A stretch of 64,000 nucleotides of DNA from Bacillus alveayuensis (GTDB taxonomy: Bacteria; Bacillota; Bacilli; Bacillales; Aeribacillaceae), in assembly GCA_030812955.1 (NCBI GenBank), contig JAUSTR010000001.1, positions 496,001 through 560,000 on the forward strand, in the 5' to 3' direction. A model generated the notes under the pieces. That model saw nothing but the letters and a program-made list of their open reading frames with translations, searched no databases and was not told the origin of the DNA. This document shows, piece after piece, positions 19,615-28,052 of the stretch. Position 1 is the stretch's first letter; every line of letters begins with the position of its first letter. The position numbers and the translations under genes were made by a program.

Positions 19615-21105
19615 TTATTTTTCATCATTTGTGACCGGCCACCAATGAAATCCATCTTTGGCGAGTAATTCATCAGCTGCTTTTGGACCCATTGATCCGG
19701 CTTTGTAGTTTGGAAAATCTCCGTTTTCCTTTGCCCAAGCATTGGAAATAGGATCGACATAAGCCCATGAAAGTGCTACTTCATCCCAATGTGTAAAGTT
19801 TGTTGCATCACCTAACATGCAGTCGTATAAAAGCTTTTCGTACGCTTCCGGTGTATTCATTCCATCAATTCCATTGTTGTTGTATGAAAGCTTAATCGGG
19901 GTTGCGATTGAGCCAGTTCTTACCTTTTTCGCATTTAAATGAAGGGTGATTCCCTCATCTGGCTGAATATGAATAATCAGTAAGTTTGGACGATTTTCAT
20001 CTTTATTTTTAAAATATAAATTCATTGGTATATCTTTAAATTCTACGACAATTTTCGTTGATTTTTCGGCCATTCGTTTTCCGGTACGAATATAAAATGG
20101 AACACCAGCCCAACGATAGTTATCAATCATAATTTTGCCCGCCACAAACGTTTCGGTATTGGACTTTTCATCAACATTTGTTTCTTCACGATATCCTTTT
20201 ACTTTCTCTCCTTTTACGGTGCCTTTTCCATACTGACCACGAACGAAATATTTCGATACTTCCTCTTCCTTAATTGGCCGTAAAGCTCGCAACACTTTTA
20301 TTTTTTCTGATCGAATTTCTTCTGTTGTTAATTTAATCGGTGGTTCCATGGCGAGCAGTGAAACCATTTGCAGCATATGGTTTTGTACCATATCGCGAAG
20401 CGCCCCAGATTTTTCATAGTAGCTCGCACGCTCTTCCACTCCGAGTGATTCGCTTGAAGTAATTTGAATGTTAGAAATAAATCGATTATTCCATAAGTGT
20501 TCAAAAATGGCGTTGGCAAAGCGAATCACTTCGATGTTTTGAACCATTTCTTTTCCTAAATAGTGGTCGATCCGATAAATTTGTTCTTCATCAAATGCCG
20601 CGCGAATTTCTTCATTTAATTTTTTCGCAGAGGCTAAGTCATGACCAAAAGGCTTTTCTATGACAAGACGCGTCCAGCCGCCTGTATCTTTTAATCCATA
20701 ATCTTTTAAGCTATTTGCAATCGTACCAAAAAATTCAGGCGCCATCGCTAAATAAAAGATTCGATTTCCTTCAGTTTTGTATTTTCCATCTAAATCGTTT
20801 AATAAGCTTCGTAGGTCATGATAAGAAGATGGATTCGTTACATCAAATGGATGATAATAAAAATGGGATGTGAAATCATGAAGCTTTTCACTGCAAGAAA
20901 TAGCCTTACGAACGGAGCTTTCGACATTTTCCCTAAATACTTCATTTGTCCATTGGCGTCTTGCCACACCTACTACAGCAAATTCCTCGCCAATTTTTCC
21001 GTTTTGATAAAGACGGTAAATGGAAGGATAAAGCTTTCGTTTCGCTAAATCTCCTGTCGCTCCAAAGATGACAACAACTGCTTTTGGCATATGTACTGTA
21101 TTCAC
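19615..21105 (-). CDS. zwf: Glucose-6-phosphate 1-dehydrogenase
   Basis: A 496-aa enzyme oxidising glucose 6-phosphate to 6-phosphogluconolactone and making NADPH. It shows the NADP fingerprint GATGDLAKRKLYPS, the catalytic RIDHYLGKEMVQN and the substrate motif VIEKPFGHDLASA; the C-terminus DGFHWWPV is typical. A GTG start at 21105 has GAGGTTCGTTCA upstream and yields MNTVHMPKAVV; a downstream ATG at 21090 is possible. It is convergent with gndA. A block of tandem repeats lies upstream of it. Confidence 0.95.
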   Translation of the reverse strand: MNTVHMPKAVVVIFGATGDLAKRKLYPSIYRLYQNGKIGEEFAVVGVARRQWTNEVFRENVESSVRKAISCSEKLHDFTSHFYYHPFDVTNPSSYHDLRSLLNDLDGKYKTEGNRIFYLAMAPEFFGTIANSLKDYGLKDTGGWTRLVIEKPFGHDLASAKKLNEEIRAAFDEEQIYRIDHYLGKEMVQNIEVIRFANAIFEHLWNNRFISNIQITSSESLGVEERASYYEKSGALRDMVQNHMLQMVSLLAMEPPIKLTTEEIRSEKIKVLRALRPIKEEEVSKYFVRGQYGKGTVKGEKVKGYREETNVDEKSNTETFVAGKIMIDNYRWAGVPFYIRTGKRMAEKSTKIVVEFKDIPMNLYFKNKDENRPNLLIIHIQPDEGITLHLNAKKVRTGSIATPIKLSYNNNGIDGMNTPEAYEKLLYDCMLGDATNFTHWDEVALSWAYVDPISNAWAKENGDFPNYKAGSMGPKAADELLAKDGFHWWPVTNDEK

Positions 21106-21272
21106 TGAACGAACCTCGCTTTTTATAAACTTTCATTTTTCATTATTTGCAGGAGAAAGAGATATTCTCTCCTTTAACAAAATTTATCCCTGTCTAAATA
21201 TAAAATTTTAAAGGTAAAAGGAATGTAAAGCAAATGATATTTATTTTTATAAAGGAAGGAGCATCTGATTTT

Positions 21273-21398
21273 TGTCGAATACAATCCAACTTGTGTCGAA
21301 TACAATCCAACTTGTGTCGAATACAATCCAACTTGTGTCGAATACAATCCAACTTATGTCGAATACAATCCAATTTATGTCGAATACAATCCGACTCA
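21273..21398 (+). repeat. Six tandem 21-bp repeats between zwf and rnz
   Basis: The unit TGTCGAATACAATCCAACTTG occurs as three identical copies (21273-21335), then three increasingly diverged ones to 21398. As 21 is a multiple of three, the minus strand reads as repeated CIRHKLD heptads, but without a convincing ribosome-binding site. The block sits about 170 bp upstream of the zwf start and 126 bp before rnz. There are no spacers, so it is not a CRISPR. Confidence 0.93.
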
Positions 21399-21524
21399 TA
21401 TGAAAATCTGTCCAAATAACCTAGATGTCATCCCAAAAAAACATTCATTGACTATAATGATTCACAATAAAGTGAATGTCATGTATGCTATTGATAAGAA
21501 TACAGGAATGTTGGAGGAATGAAG

Positions 21525-22478
21525 TTGGATCTATATTTTTTAGGTACTGGAGCAGGAGTACCAGCAAAATCACGAAATGTTACGTCGATTGCCTTGCAAT
21601 TATTAAAAGAACGGAGAGCAGTATGGCTGTTTGATTGCGGGGAAGCAACCCAGCATCAAATTTTACATACCCCCATTAAACCGAGAAAAATTGAAAAAAT
21701 ATTTATTACTCATTTACATGGAGATCATATTTTCGGACTTCCTGGACTACTAGGAAGCCGTTCATTTCAAGGGGGGGAGACACCTCTTACGATATACGGA
21801 CCTCCTGGAATGAAAGATTTTATTGAAGCTTCTTTAAGGTTAAGTTGTACACATTTGAAATACAAAATCACGATCCATGAGATTAGAGAAGAAGGAGTTA
21901 TTTTTGAAGATGATACGTTTTTTGTGTCCGTCAAAAGACTCCAACATGGGATCCCTTGCTTCGGTTTTCGAATCGTTGAAAAGGATTTGCCTGGAACGCT
22001 GCTTGTAGATAAACTAATGCAAAACGGGATTCCTCCAGGACCTATTTACAAGGAATTAAAAAAAGGACATACGATTAGGTTAGACGATGGCCGTATGTTA
22101 AACGGAAAGGATTTTTTAGGAGCTCCAAAAAAAGGACGTATCGTCACGATTTTAGGTGATACGAAGTATTGTGAGGCGAGTATTGAATTAGCAAAAGAGG
22201 CAGATCTTTTAATCCATGAAGCTACATTTGCTAAAGGAGAAAATGATCTTGCTTACAACTATTATCATTCAACAACGGTTCAGGCGGCATTAGTGGCCAA
22301 AAAAGCGAACGCCAAAAAGCTTTATTTAACACATATTAGCTCTCGCTATCAAAGTGAACAAGACGAACAAATGCTATTGAAGGAAGCGCGGGAAACGTTT
22401 TTGGAAACATATTTAGCCCATGATTTTATGAATGTTCAAATTGAAAGAGACAAGGGGAAAACGGAAGAGCATTTATGA
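21525..22478 (+). CDS. rnz: Ribonuclease Z (tRNA 3' endonuclease)
   Basis: A 317-aa metallo-beta-lactamase-fold nuclease that trims tRNA precursors lacking an encoded CCA. The zinc motif HLHGDH (His63, His65, Asp67, His68), [26 protein letters not shown] and the C-terminal LTHISSRYQ are intact. I choose the TTG at 21525: GGAGG lies seven bases upstream and the product starts [11 protein letters not shown] as expected. The ATG at 21519 sits one base after that GGAGG, too close for initiation. Confidence 0.93.
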   Translation: MDLYFLGTGAGVPAKSRNVTSIALQLLKERRAVWLFDCGEATQHQILHTPIKPRKIEKIFITHLHGDHIFGLPGLLGSRSFQGGETPLTIYGPPGMKDFIEASLRLSCTHLKYKITIHEIREEGVIFEDDTFFVSVKRLQHGIPCFGFRIVEKDLPGTLLVDKLMQNGIPPGPIYKELKKGHTIRLDDGRMLNGKDFLGAPKKGRIVTILGDTKYCEASIELAKEADLLIHEATFAKGENDLAYNYYHSTTVQAALVAKKANAKKLYLTHISSRYQSEQDEQMLLKEARETFLETYLAHDFMNVQIERDKGKTEEHL

Positions 22479-22520
22479 ACCAGACAAAACCTTGTTAAAA
22501 AATGAAGAAGTGCTAGCAAC

Positions 22521-22692
22521 CAGAATTTTTTTATAAACTTTGTTGCTTTTCGACTGTTTGGAATCGCACAAAGCACGTGGTCGGACAAATCGCATTTGTC
22601 CGACAATCGATTTCACGCTTGTAAGTGACATAGCAAGCGTATCGCTTTGGCGATGACAGTCGAAAAGCTATAGAAAAGAAACAATCTTTTTA
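22521..22692 (-). mobile_element. MITE-like element copy 2 (about 172 bp, degenerate ends)
   Basis: Reverse-oriented copy. The plus strand starts with degenerate TTTATAAACTTTGTTGCTTT and ends with GAAACAATCTTTTTAAAAAT. The inside has the palindrome TCGGACAAAT-CGC-ATTTGTCCGA and the GACAGTCGAAAAGC arm shared with copy 3. Its right boundary merges with the namA stop codon (TAA at 22690-22692). No clear target duplication remains. Confidence 0.7.
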
Positions 22693-23712
22693 AAAATTCC
22701 AGCCACGTTCATATTGAACAGGTGGGGTGATTTCAGTGTTTAATTCCTTTGCTGCAGCATATGGCCAATATGGATTGCGCAATAGCTCTCGACCAACAAA
22801 GATTAAATCGGCACGATTGTTTTTTAATATTTCTTCTGCTTGTAGTCCGCTTGTAATCATTCCTACTGCTCCTGTTTGAATGTTTGCTAAGTTGCGGATC
22901 GTTTCAGCATATCGAACTTGATAGCCTGGATATACATCTATTTTGGCTGGTACAACCGCACCAGAACTTACATCAATCAAATCCACCCCATCTTCTTTCA
23001 TCCATTTAGCATATTGCACATAATCTGTCACCGTTAATCCTTCTGGATGGTAATCATTTGCTGAAACGCGAACGTATAATGGCCCTTCCCAAACTTCTTT
23101 CACTGCTTGGATGACTTCCTTTAAGAAGCGATATCGTTTTTCAAGAGATCCGCCATACTCATCTTTTCTGGCATTGGTTAATGGGGACAAAAACTCATTG
23201 ATTAAATAACCATGAGCACCATGAATTTCGATGATGTCGAACCCTGCTTTTTTGGCTCTTTTAGCGGCGTCTTGAAAGGCGTTGATCGTGAAATGGATAT
23301 CTTCTTTCGTCATTTCCTTTGGTGTTTTCATATTTTCATCAAAAGGAATCGCAGATGGAGCATAAATATCCCCGTCAACCGTTGCTTTTCGTCCCGCATG
23401 GGCAAGCTGAATCCCAGTTTTTGCTCCATACTTTTTTATTTGTACATTTAGTTTTGCTAATTTTTCGATATGCTGATCATCCCAAATCCCGAGGTCTTGA
23501 TCTGATATTCTTCCTTGTGGGGTAACAGCCGTCGCTTCAAGTATAATTAAGCCAACTTGACCTGCAGCTCTTGATATGTAATGAGTAAAATGGAAATCTT
23601 CTAAAAAGCCGTTTCGATTCATCGCCGAATACATACACATTGGCGACATGACAATTCGGTTTTTTAAGGTAACGTCTTTTATCGTAAAAGGTGAAAATAA
23701 TGCTCGACTCAT
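22690..23712 (-). CDS. namA: NADPH dehydrogenase, old yellow enzyme family (NamA/YqjM)
   Basis: A 340-aa FMN flavoprotein of the thermophilic-like old yellow enzyme class. The redox-tuning Cys26 and Tyr28 (MSPMCMYS), the catalytic His pair in [16 protein letters not shown] and the ring signature [15 protein letters not shown] are visible. It reduces alpha,beta-unsaturated carbonyls and nitro compounds with NADPH, acting in xenobiotic or oxidative-stress defence. The start ATG at 23712 follows GGAGGTAGAGAAA on the minus strand. The last codons abut MITE copy 2. Confidence 0.94.
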   Translation of the reverse strand: MSRALFSPFTIKDVTLKNRIVMSPMCMYSAMNRNGFLEDFHFTHYISRAAGQVGLIILEATAVTPQGRISDQDLGIWDDQHIEKLAKLNVQIKKYGAKTGIQLAHAGRKATVDGDIYAPSAIPFDENMKTPKEMTKEDIHFTINAFQDAAKRAKKAGFDIIEIHGAHGYLINEFLSPLTNARKDEYGGSLEKRYRFLKEVIQAVKEVWEGPLYVRVSANDYHPEGLTVTDYVQYAKWMKEDGVDLIDVSSGAVVPAKIDVYPGYQVRYAETIRNLANIQTGAVGMITSGLQAEEILKNNRADLIFVGRELLRNPYWPYAAAKELNTEITPPVQYERGWNF

Positions 23713-23832
23713 TTTCTCTACCTCCTATTTTATTCCTAAAAATTATATCAATGTTTATAGTGTCCGTCATATATTCTGCTTATCAATTATGTTAAAATAT
23801 TGAAAAGATTGTAAATAAGGAGCTTAAAAATC

Positions 23833-25458
23833 ATGAAATGGCAAACGGATGAACAGTTAAAAGAGCTGTTATGCTCTCTTGTCGAACACGCTTCCATTAC
23901 GGGGACGAAAGGAGAAGTAACTTTTGCTGAACGATTATTTTATTTGTTAAAAGGATTTCCTTATTTTGAAAAAAATCTAGATCATTTACAATTACATTCT
24001 TTACGAGACGGTCGTCATCTTTTAACCGCATTTGTTCAAAAAGAACCTTTGAAAGATACAGTTGTATTATTGAGTCATTTTGATGTGGTAGATATTAAAG
24101 ACTATGGCCACCTGGAGCATCTTGCCTTTCGTCCACGAGAACTTACCCATGAACTGCACAACTTATATGAGAGAATCCCGACGAATGTAAGAGCGGATTT
24201 ACAAAGCGGGGAGTGGTTATTTGGGCGTGGAGTGATGGATATGAAAGCAGGATTAACCGTTCATCTTTCCATGCTGGAGCGGGCGATGAACGGGCAGTTT
24301 CCTGGCAACCTTTTGCTGTTAACCGTTCCAGATGAGGAAGCAAATTCTGAAGGGATGCTTTCCGCTATTTCGGTTATAAAAGATTTACAAAAGAAATATC
24401 AGTTAAATATAAAAGCATGTGTGAACAGTGAGCCTGTTTTTTCAAAATATCCAAATGATGACCATTATTACATTTATACAGGGTCCATAGGAAAAGTATT
24501 GGCAGGATTTTTTTGTAAAGGGATTGAAACACATGTAGGGGAGCCGTTTTCTGGTTTAAATGCAAACTTCATGATATCAGAATTAAACCGATTCATCGAG
24601 CTGAATGAACAGTTTTGTGAGTTCTTTGAAAGCGATGAAGTCACACCACCACCAACCAATTTAATGCAAAAGGATTTAAAAGAAGAATATTCAGTGCAAA
24701 TTCCGCACGAATCTGTCAGTATGTTTAACCTTTTTGTGATGAATCGATCATTTCAAAAACTGCATCAAATGTTATGGGAAACAGCTAAACGTGCAGCAAG
24801 ACAAATTGAAGATACGTACTCGAAACGAGAAAAAGAATTTCAAAAACACGTCCCTTTTTCATCAAGAAAAAGGAATGTGAAGGTTTTTACGTATCAACAA
24901 TTGCTTGAAAAGGCGATTGAACTATATGGGGAAGCGGAAGTTGGAAGAAGGATTGACTATTTACAGTCCAATCGTGGTGTTCTTGGTGATCGTGACTTTT
25001 CAACAAAACTTGTTGCGGATCTTGCTTCTCTTTGTCATGAAGAAGCACCGATGATTGTTCTTTTTTATAGTCCACCTTTTTATCCAGCTGTATCGTCAAA
25101 AAATGATCCGCTGATTGAAAAAACGGTTACAAATCTGAAAATATATGCTCAGCAAAAACATAACGTTGACATTACAAGGCAACATTATTTTCCGGGCTTA
25201 TCAGATTTAAGCTTCTTAAAGCTAAATGAAGACCCAAAAACGTTGCATTTACTCACTTCCAATATGCCACTATACGGAAAGGGATATTATATGCCGATTC
25301 AAGAAATGATGGAGTTAAATATTCCTGTCTTAAATGTTGGGCCGTTTGGGAAAGATGCCCATAAATGGACGGAGAGGCTCCATCTCCCGCTTAGCTTTTC
25401 CGTTTTTCCGGACCTGTTATCGTATACCATTCAATCGCTACTAAAGGAAGGAGCTTAA
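23833..25458 (+). CDS. yqjN: M20-family peptidase/amidohydrolase YqjN (RocB-like)
   Basis: A 541-aa metallohydrolase of the RocB-like M20 group. Metal-binding motifs are LLSHFDVVD, GRGVMDMKAGLTVH and VPDEEANSEGML; a large lid or dimerisation domain lies between about residues 220 and 420. The location matches B. subtilis yqjN, annotated as an amino-acid-degrading enzyme. The substrate is unknown. The start ATG follows AAGGAGC. Its stop overlaps the stop of the convergent proI inside a palindrome, so the two proteins end in LLKEGA and LLKERA. Confidence 0.83.
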   Translation: MKWQTDEQLKELLCSLVEHASITGTKGEVTFAERLFYLLKGFPYFEKNLDHLQLHSLRDGRHLLTAFVQKEPLKDTVVLLSHFDVVDIKDYGHLEHLAFRPRELTHELHNLYERIPTNVRADLQSGEWLFGRGVMDMKAGLTVHLSMLERAMNGQFPGNLLLLTVPDEEANSEGMLSAISVIKDLQKKYQLNIKACVNSEPVFSKYPNDDHYYIYTGSIGKVLAGFFCKGIETHVGEPFSGLNANFMISELNRFIELNEQFCEFFESDEVTPPPTNLMQKDLKEEYSVQIPHESVSMFNLFVMNRSFQKLHQMLWETAKRAARQIEDTYSKREKEFQKHVPFSSRKRNVKVFTYQQLLEKAIELYGEAEVGRRIDYLQSNRGVLGDRDFSTKLVADLASLCHEEAPMIVLFYSPPFYPAVSSKNDPLIEKTVTNLKIYAQQKHNVDITRQHYFPGLSDLSFLKLNEDPKTLHLLTSNMPLYGKGYYMPIQEMMELNIPVLNVGPFGKDAHKWTERLHLPLSFSVFPDLLSYTIQSLLKEGA

Positions 25459-25472
25459 GCTCGTTCCTTTAG
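25441..25472. terminator. 32-bp palindrome spanning overlapping stops of yqjN and proI
   Basis: CTAAAGGAA-GGAGCTTAAGCTC-GTTCCTTTAG is self-complementary except for one opposed pair. Both stop codons (TAA at 25456-25458 plus; 25455-25457 minus) lie at the centre. It could act as a shared bidirectional transcript end, although no long T-run follows on either strand. Confidence 0.6.
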
Positions 25473-26294
25473 CAGCATTTCATTGAAGGAATGTTTCAAT
25501 TCTTTGGAACGAGCTTGTGCTTGCTTCACACATTCAATCATCATTTCTTTAAATCCATTAGTTTTTAACACGTGAATGCCCGCTTCTGTTGTTCCGCCTG
25601 GACTTGTCACTTCTTTTCGGAGAACGGAGGCGTCCTTTTTCGTTTGCTTTAACATTTCTGATGCTCCATATAATGTTTGAATAATAAACGATCGAGCTGT
25701 CTCTTCATCTAAACCGACCTCTTTTCCAGCAAGCTCCATCGCTTCAACTAAATAATAAATGTAAGCAGGACCGCTCCCCGCAAGTCCAGTGACGGCATCT
25801 AATTGCTCCTCCTCTACGATTTCTACCGTTCCAATCGCTTTGAATAAGTTTTTCGCAAAGGTGAGCTGCTCGTCTGTCGCATAAGCCCCTTTTGCCATCC
25901 CTGTTGCTGATAGACGGATAGAGGCAGACGTATTTGGCATCGCTCGTATAACGGGAACTTTTTTCTCTAACATTTCTTCAATGACAGATGTCGAAACACC
26001 GGCCAGTACGGAAATAAAGAGATGTTTTTCGGTTACGTATCGTTTTATAGAATGAATGGCCTCTTTCACATCCTTTGGCTTCATCGCTAAAAAGATTAAA
26101 TCTGCTTTTTCTAATATTTCTTTCTTGTTTAAGGAGATGTTCACACCGTATTGTCGTTGTAAATCATTTAGACGTTCCGCATTCGATTTATTTGTCACAT
26201 AAATATGTTGTGCATCATATACCTCTCCTTGAATAAAGCCTGATAGCATGGCTTCTGCCATCGATCCGGCTCCAATGATCCCGATGTTTTTCAT
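25455..26294 (-). CDS. proI: Pyrroline-5-carboxylate reductase ProI
   Basis: A 279-aa enzyme catalysing the last step of proline synthesis. The N-terminal NAD(P) site GIIGAGSMAEAMLSGF and FLAMKPKDV are seen, as is the P5CR signature region DAVTGLAGSGPAYIYYLVEAM plus KEVTSPGGTTEAGIHVL. ATG at 26294 follows GGAGGCG on the minus strand. A proline-type T-box leader directly upstream indicates control by uncharged tRNA-Pro, as for B. subtilis proI. It is convergent with yqjN. Confidence 0.95.
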   Translation of the reverse strand: MKNIGIIGAGSMAEAMLSGFIQGEVYDAQHIYVTNKSNAERLNDLQRQYGVNISLNKKEILEKADLIFLAMKPKDVKEAIHSIKRYVTEKHLFISVLAGVSTSVIEEMLEKKVPVIRAMPNTSASIRLSATGMAKGAYATDEQLTFAKNLFKAIGTVEIVEEEQLDAVTGLAGSGPAYIYYLVEAMELAGKEVGLDEETARSFIIQTLYGASEMLKQTKKDASVLRKEVTSPGGTTEAGIHVLKTNGFKEMMIECVKQAQARSKELKHSFNEMLLKERA

Positions 26295-26337
26295 CGAAAA
26301 CGCCTCCTTTTTTCGATTTAATGGTGTCTTCTTGAAA

Positions 26338-26580
26338 AATAAAAATGCCTGTTCGTCCTTTTTGAAAAGGACGGACAGGCATCCGCGGTACCACCTTTAT
26401 TGCTGCAGCAAATATGCAGCCATCTCAAACTCTTAACGCGAGTAACGGTTAGGTTTTCCTAACAGCTCATAGGGTAGGTTCAGCTAGACAGTGGACCGCG
26501 AAACCTTTCAGCCGATGGGTTTCACTCTCTTTAGGCCGTCTCTAGCTTACTATTCCTAATCATTGCTCCTGCATGTATGT
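26338..26580 (-). promoter_or_regulatory. T-box riboswitch (tRNA-Pro) of proI
   Basis: Read on the minus strand, Stem I starts with GGAATAGTAAGCTAGAGAC. The specifier loop contains GAACCTACC, with CCT (26476-26478) as a proline codon. The T-box AAGGTGGTACCGCG lies at about 26383-26396. The terminator stem ATGCCTGTCCGTCCTT / AAGGACGAACAGGCAT (26345-26382) ends in a T-run. The competing antiterminator and terminator are standard for class-I T-boxes. Confidence 0.95.
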
Positions 26581-26857
26581 CAATGGATATAAATATGGAT
26601 CATATTTAAACCTACACGTTAAGAAAAGATCATTTCGAAGGGATGAAGTTCAATTTGACATAGTCATCATCAAGTTCGTACAAAGTGTAAGTCAAGCTAC
26701 GTACACCCAATTTTAGATTTTTCATCATTATGCAACTATGGACAGGCTTTTGTCAAGTTCTTTTTTCGAGGATTGGACTTCAATTATTTGAATATAATGA
26801 CAAATGATTAATAGATTAGTAAAATAAGTTTATATATTGTAGTAAATGTTTTAATAA
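26581..26857. other. Intergenic region upstream of the proI T-box and of yqjP
   Basis: 277 bp with no ORF of note. It should hold the minus-strand promoter for the T-box leader and perhaps a plus-strand promoter near TTGGAC...TATAAT (26774-26799), though that spacing (14 bp) is short. Nothing else recognised. Confidence 0.4.
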
Positions 26858-27050
26858 GGCTCTTTTCTAAAAGATTGTTGCTTTACCATAGCTTTGCGAC
26901 TGTCCATGCAAGCGACACGCTTGCTATGCCACACTATAGTGTGACGTGAACCGAACAAAAGGCGATGGTCGGACAAATGTAATTTGTCCGACCACGTGCT
27001 TTATTCGATTCATGGACAGTCGAAAAGCAACAAATTTTACGAAAACAGCC
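26858..27050 (+). mobile_element. MITE-like element copy 3 (193 bp, longest and best preserved)
   Basis: Ends are GGCTCTTTTCTAAAAGATTG and TTTACGAAAACAGCC, flanked on both sides by TTTAATAA, a perfect 8-bp duplication. Inside are nested inverted repeats: CGACTGTC / GACAGTCG arms, CACACTATAGTGTG, and TGGTCGGACAAAT / ATTTGTCCGACCA. There is no transposase. It sits 37 bp upstream of yqjP, between that gene and any upstream promoter. Confidence 0.9.
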
Positions 27051-27087
27051 TTTAATAAAATAAGATTTATGAAAAGGCGGTTACGAA

Positions 27088-28050
27088 ATGAATGTGCTAA
27101 AAAATCAGCTAATAACAGCTATTACGTTGCCTACCCCGTTTCCGGTTGGAGATGTGAATGTATATCTCGTTAAGGGGGAGGCGTTAACTCTTGTCGATGC
27201 TGGTCCGAAAACTGAACAAGCATGGGAGCTTTTTAAGCAAAAGCTAAAAAAAATAGGCTATACGCCAAATGATATTGAGCAAGTCGTTATTACCCACCAT
27301 CATCCTGATCATGTCGGCTTATTAGATTTTTTTCCGCATGAACTCCCAGTTTATGGCCATTCATATAATAGACCTTGGCTTATTCAAGAAAAAGCATTTT
27401 TCGAAAAGCAAAAACAATTTATTTCACAGCTTTTTACGCTGCTTGGCGTCGATTCTCAACATTTAAAACTTTTAGGAGAAATAGATCATCTTTATACTTT
27501 TTCGTGTCAGCGAGTTTTATCTGCTCCCTTAAAGGAAGGAGATGAGATATGCGGACTTTCAGGCTGGAATGTGATCGAAACTCCTGGGCATGCCCAAAGC
27601 CATATAGTCCTGTACAATCCAAAAACATGTGAAGTAATGGGCGGCGATCATTTATTGAAAAAAATTTCTTCCAATCCGCTTCTTGAGCCTCCGATGGAAG
27701 GTGATGAAAGACCTAAACCACAGCTTCAATATAATGAATCGCTCAAGAAATTGTTACAGTTTCCGATTTCAGTTGTTTATACTGGACATGGGGAGCCTGT
27801 TTATGATGCGCATAAGCTGATCGAGCATCGCTTAAATCGTCAGCATGAGCGAGCCATGAATGTGTTATCCCTTTTAAACGAAAAGGCTATGACAGCTTTT
27901 GATATATGCAGGAGGTTATTTCCAACAGCTTATGAACGAGAGCTCATGTTAACGATGTCCGAGACGGTCGGTCAACTCGATTATTTAGAAGATTCACATT
28001 TGATTACTTTTCAAGATGAAAATGGTGTTCGTTTGTACAGGAGGATGTAA
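27088..28050 (+). CDS. yqjP: Metallo-beta-lactamase-fold hydrolase YqjP
   Basis: A 320-aa MBL-fold protein of the glyoxalase II-like group. The zinc motif THHHPDHVG is at about residues 70-78, with further ligands in ETPGHAQSHIV, MGGDHLL and VYTGHGEPV. A C-terminal winged-helix-like segment follows, as in LACTB2-type proteins. Substrate unknown. The ATG follows AAAAGGCGG. yqjQ begins three bases after its stop, so the two are probably one operon. MITE copy 3 lies just upstream. Confidence 0.85.
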   Translation: MNVLKNQLITAITLPTPFPVGDVNVYLVKGEALTLVDAGPKTEQAWELFKQKLKKIGYTPNDIEQVVITHHHPDHVGLLDFFPHELPVYGHSYNRPWLIQEKAFFEKQKQFISQLFTLLGVDSQHLKLLGEIDHLYTFSCQRVLSAPLKEGDEICGLSGWNVIETPGHAQSHIVLYNPKTCEVMGGDHLLKKISSNPLLEPPMEGDERPKPQLQYNESLKKLLQFPISVVYTGHGEPVYDAHKLIEHRLNRQHERAMNVLSLLNEKAMTAFDICRRLFPTAYERELMLTMSETVGQLDYLEDSHLITFQDENGVRLYRRM

Positions 28051-28052
28051 GG

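Noticed and set aside
21273-21398. CRISPR-like array.
   Set aside because: Copies are directly adjacent with no spacers, and no cas genes occur in the window.
21194-21415. 73-aa minus-strand frame of repeated CIRHKLD units.
   Set aside because: It follows from a tandem DNA repeat whose unit is a multiple of three. No ribosome-binding site, and both flanks look non-coding.
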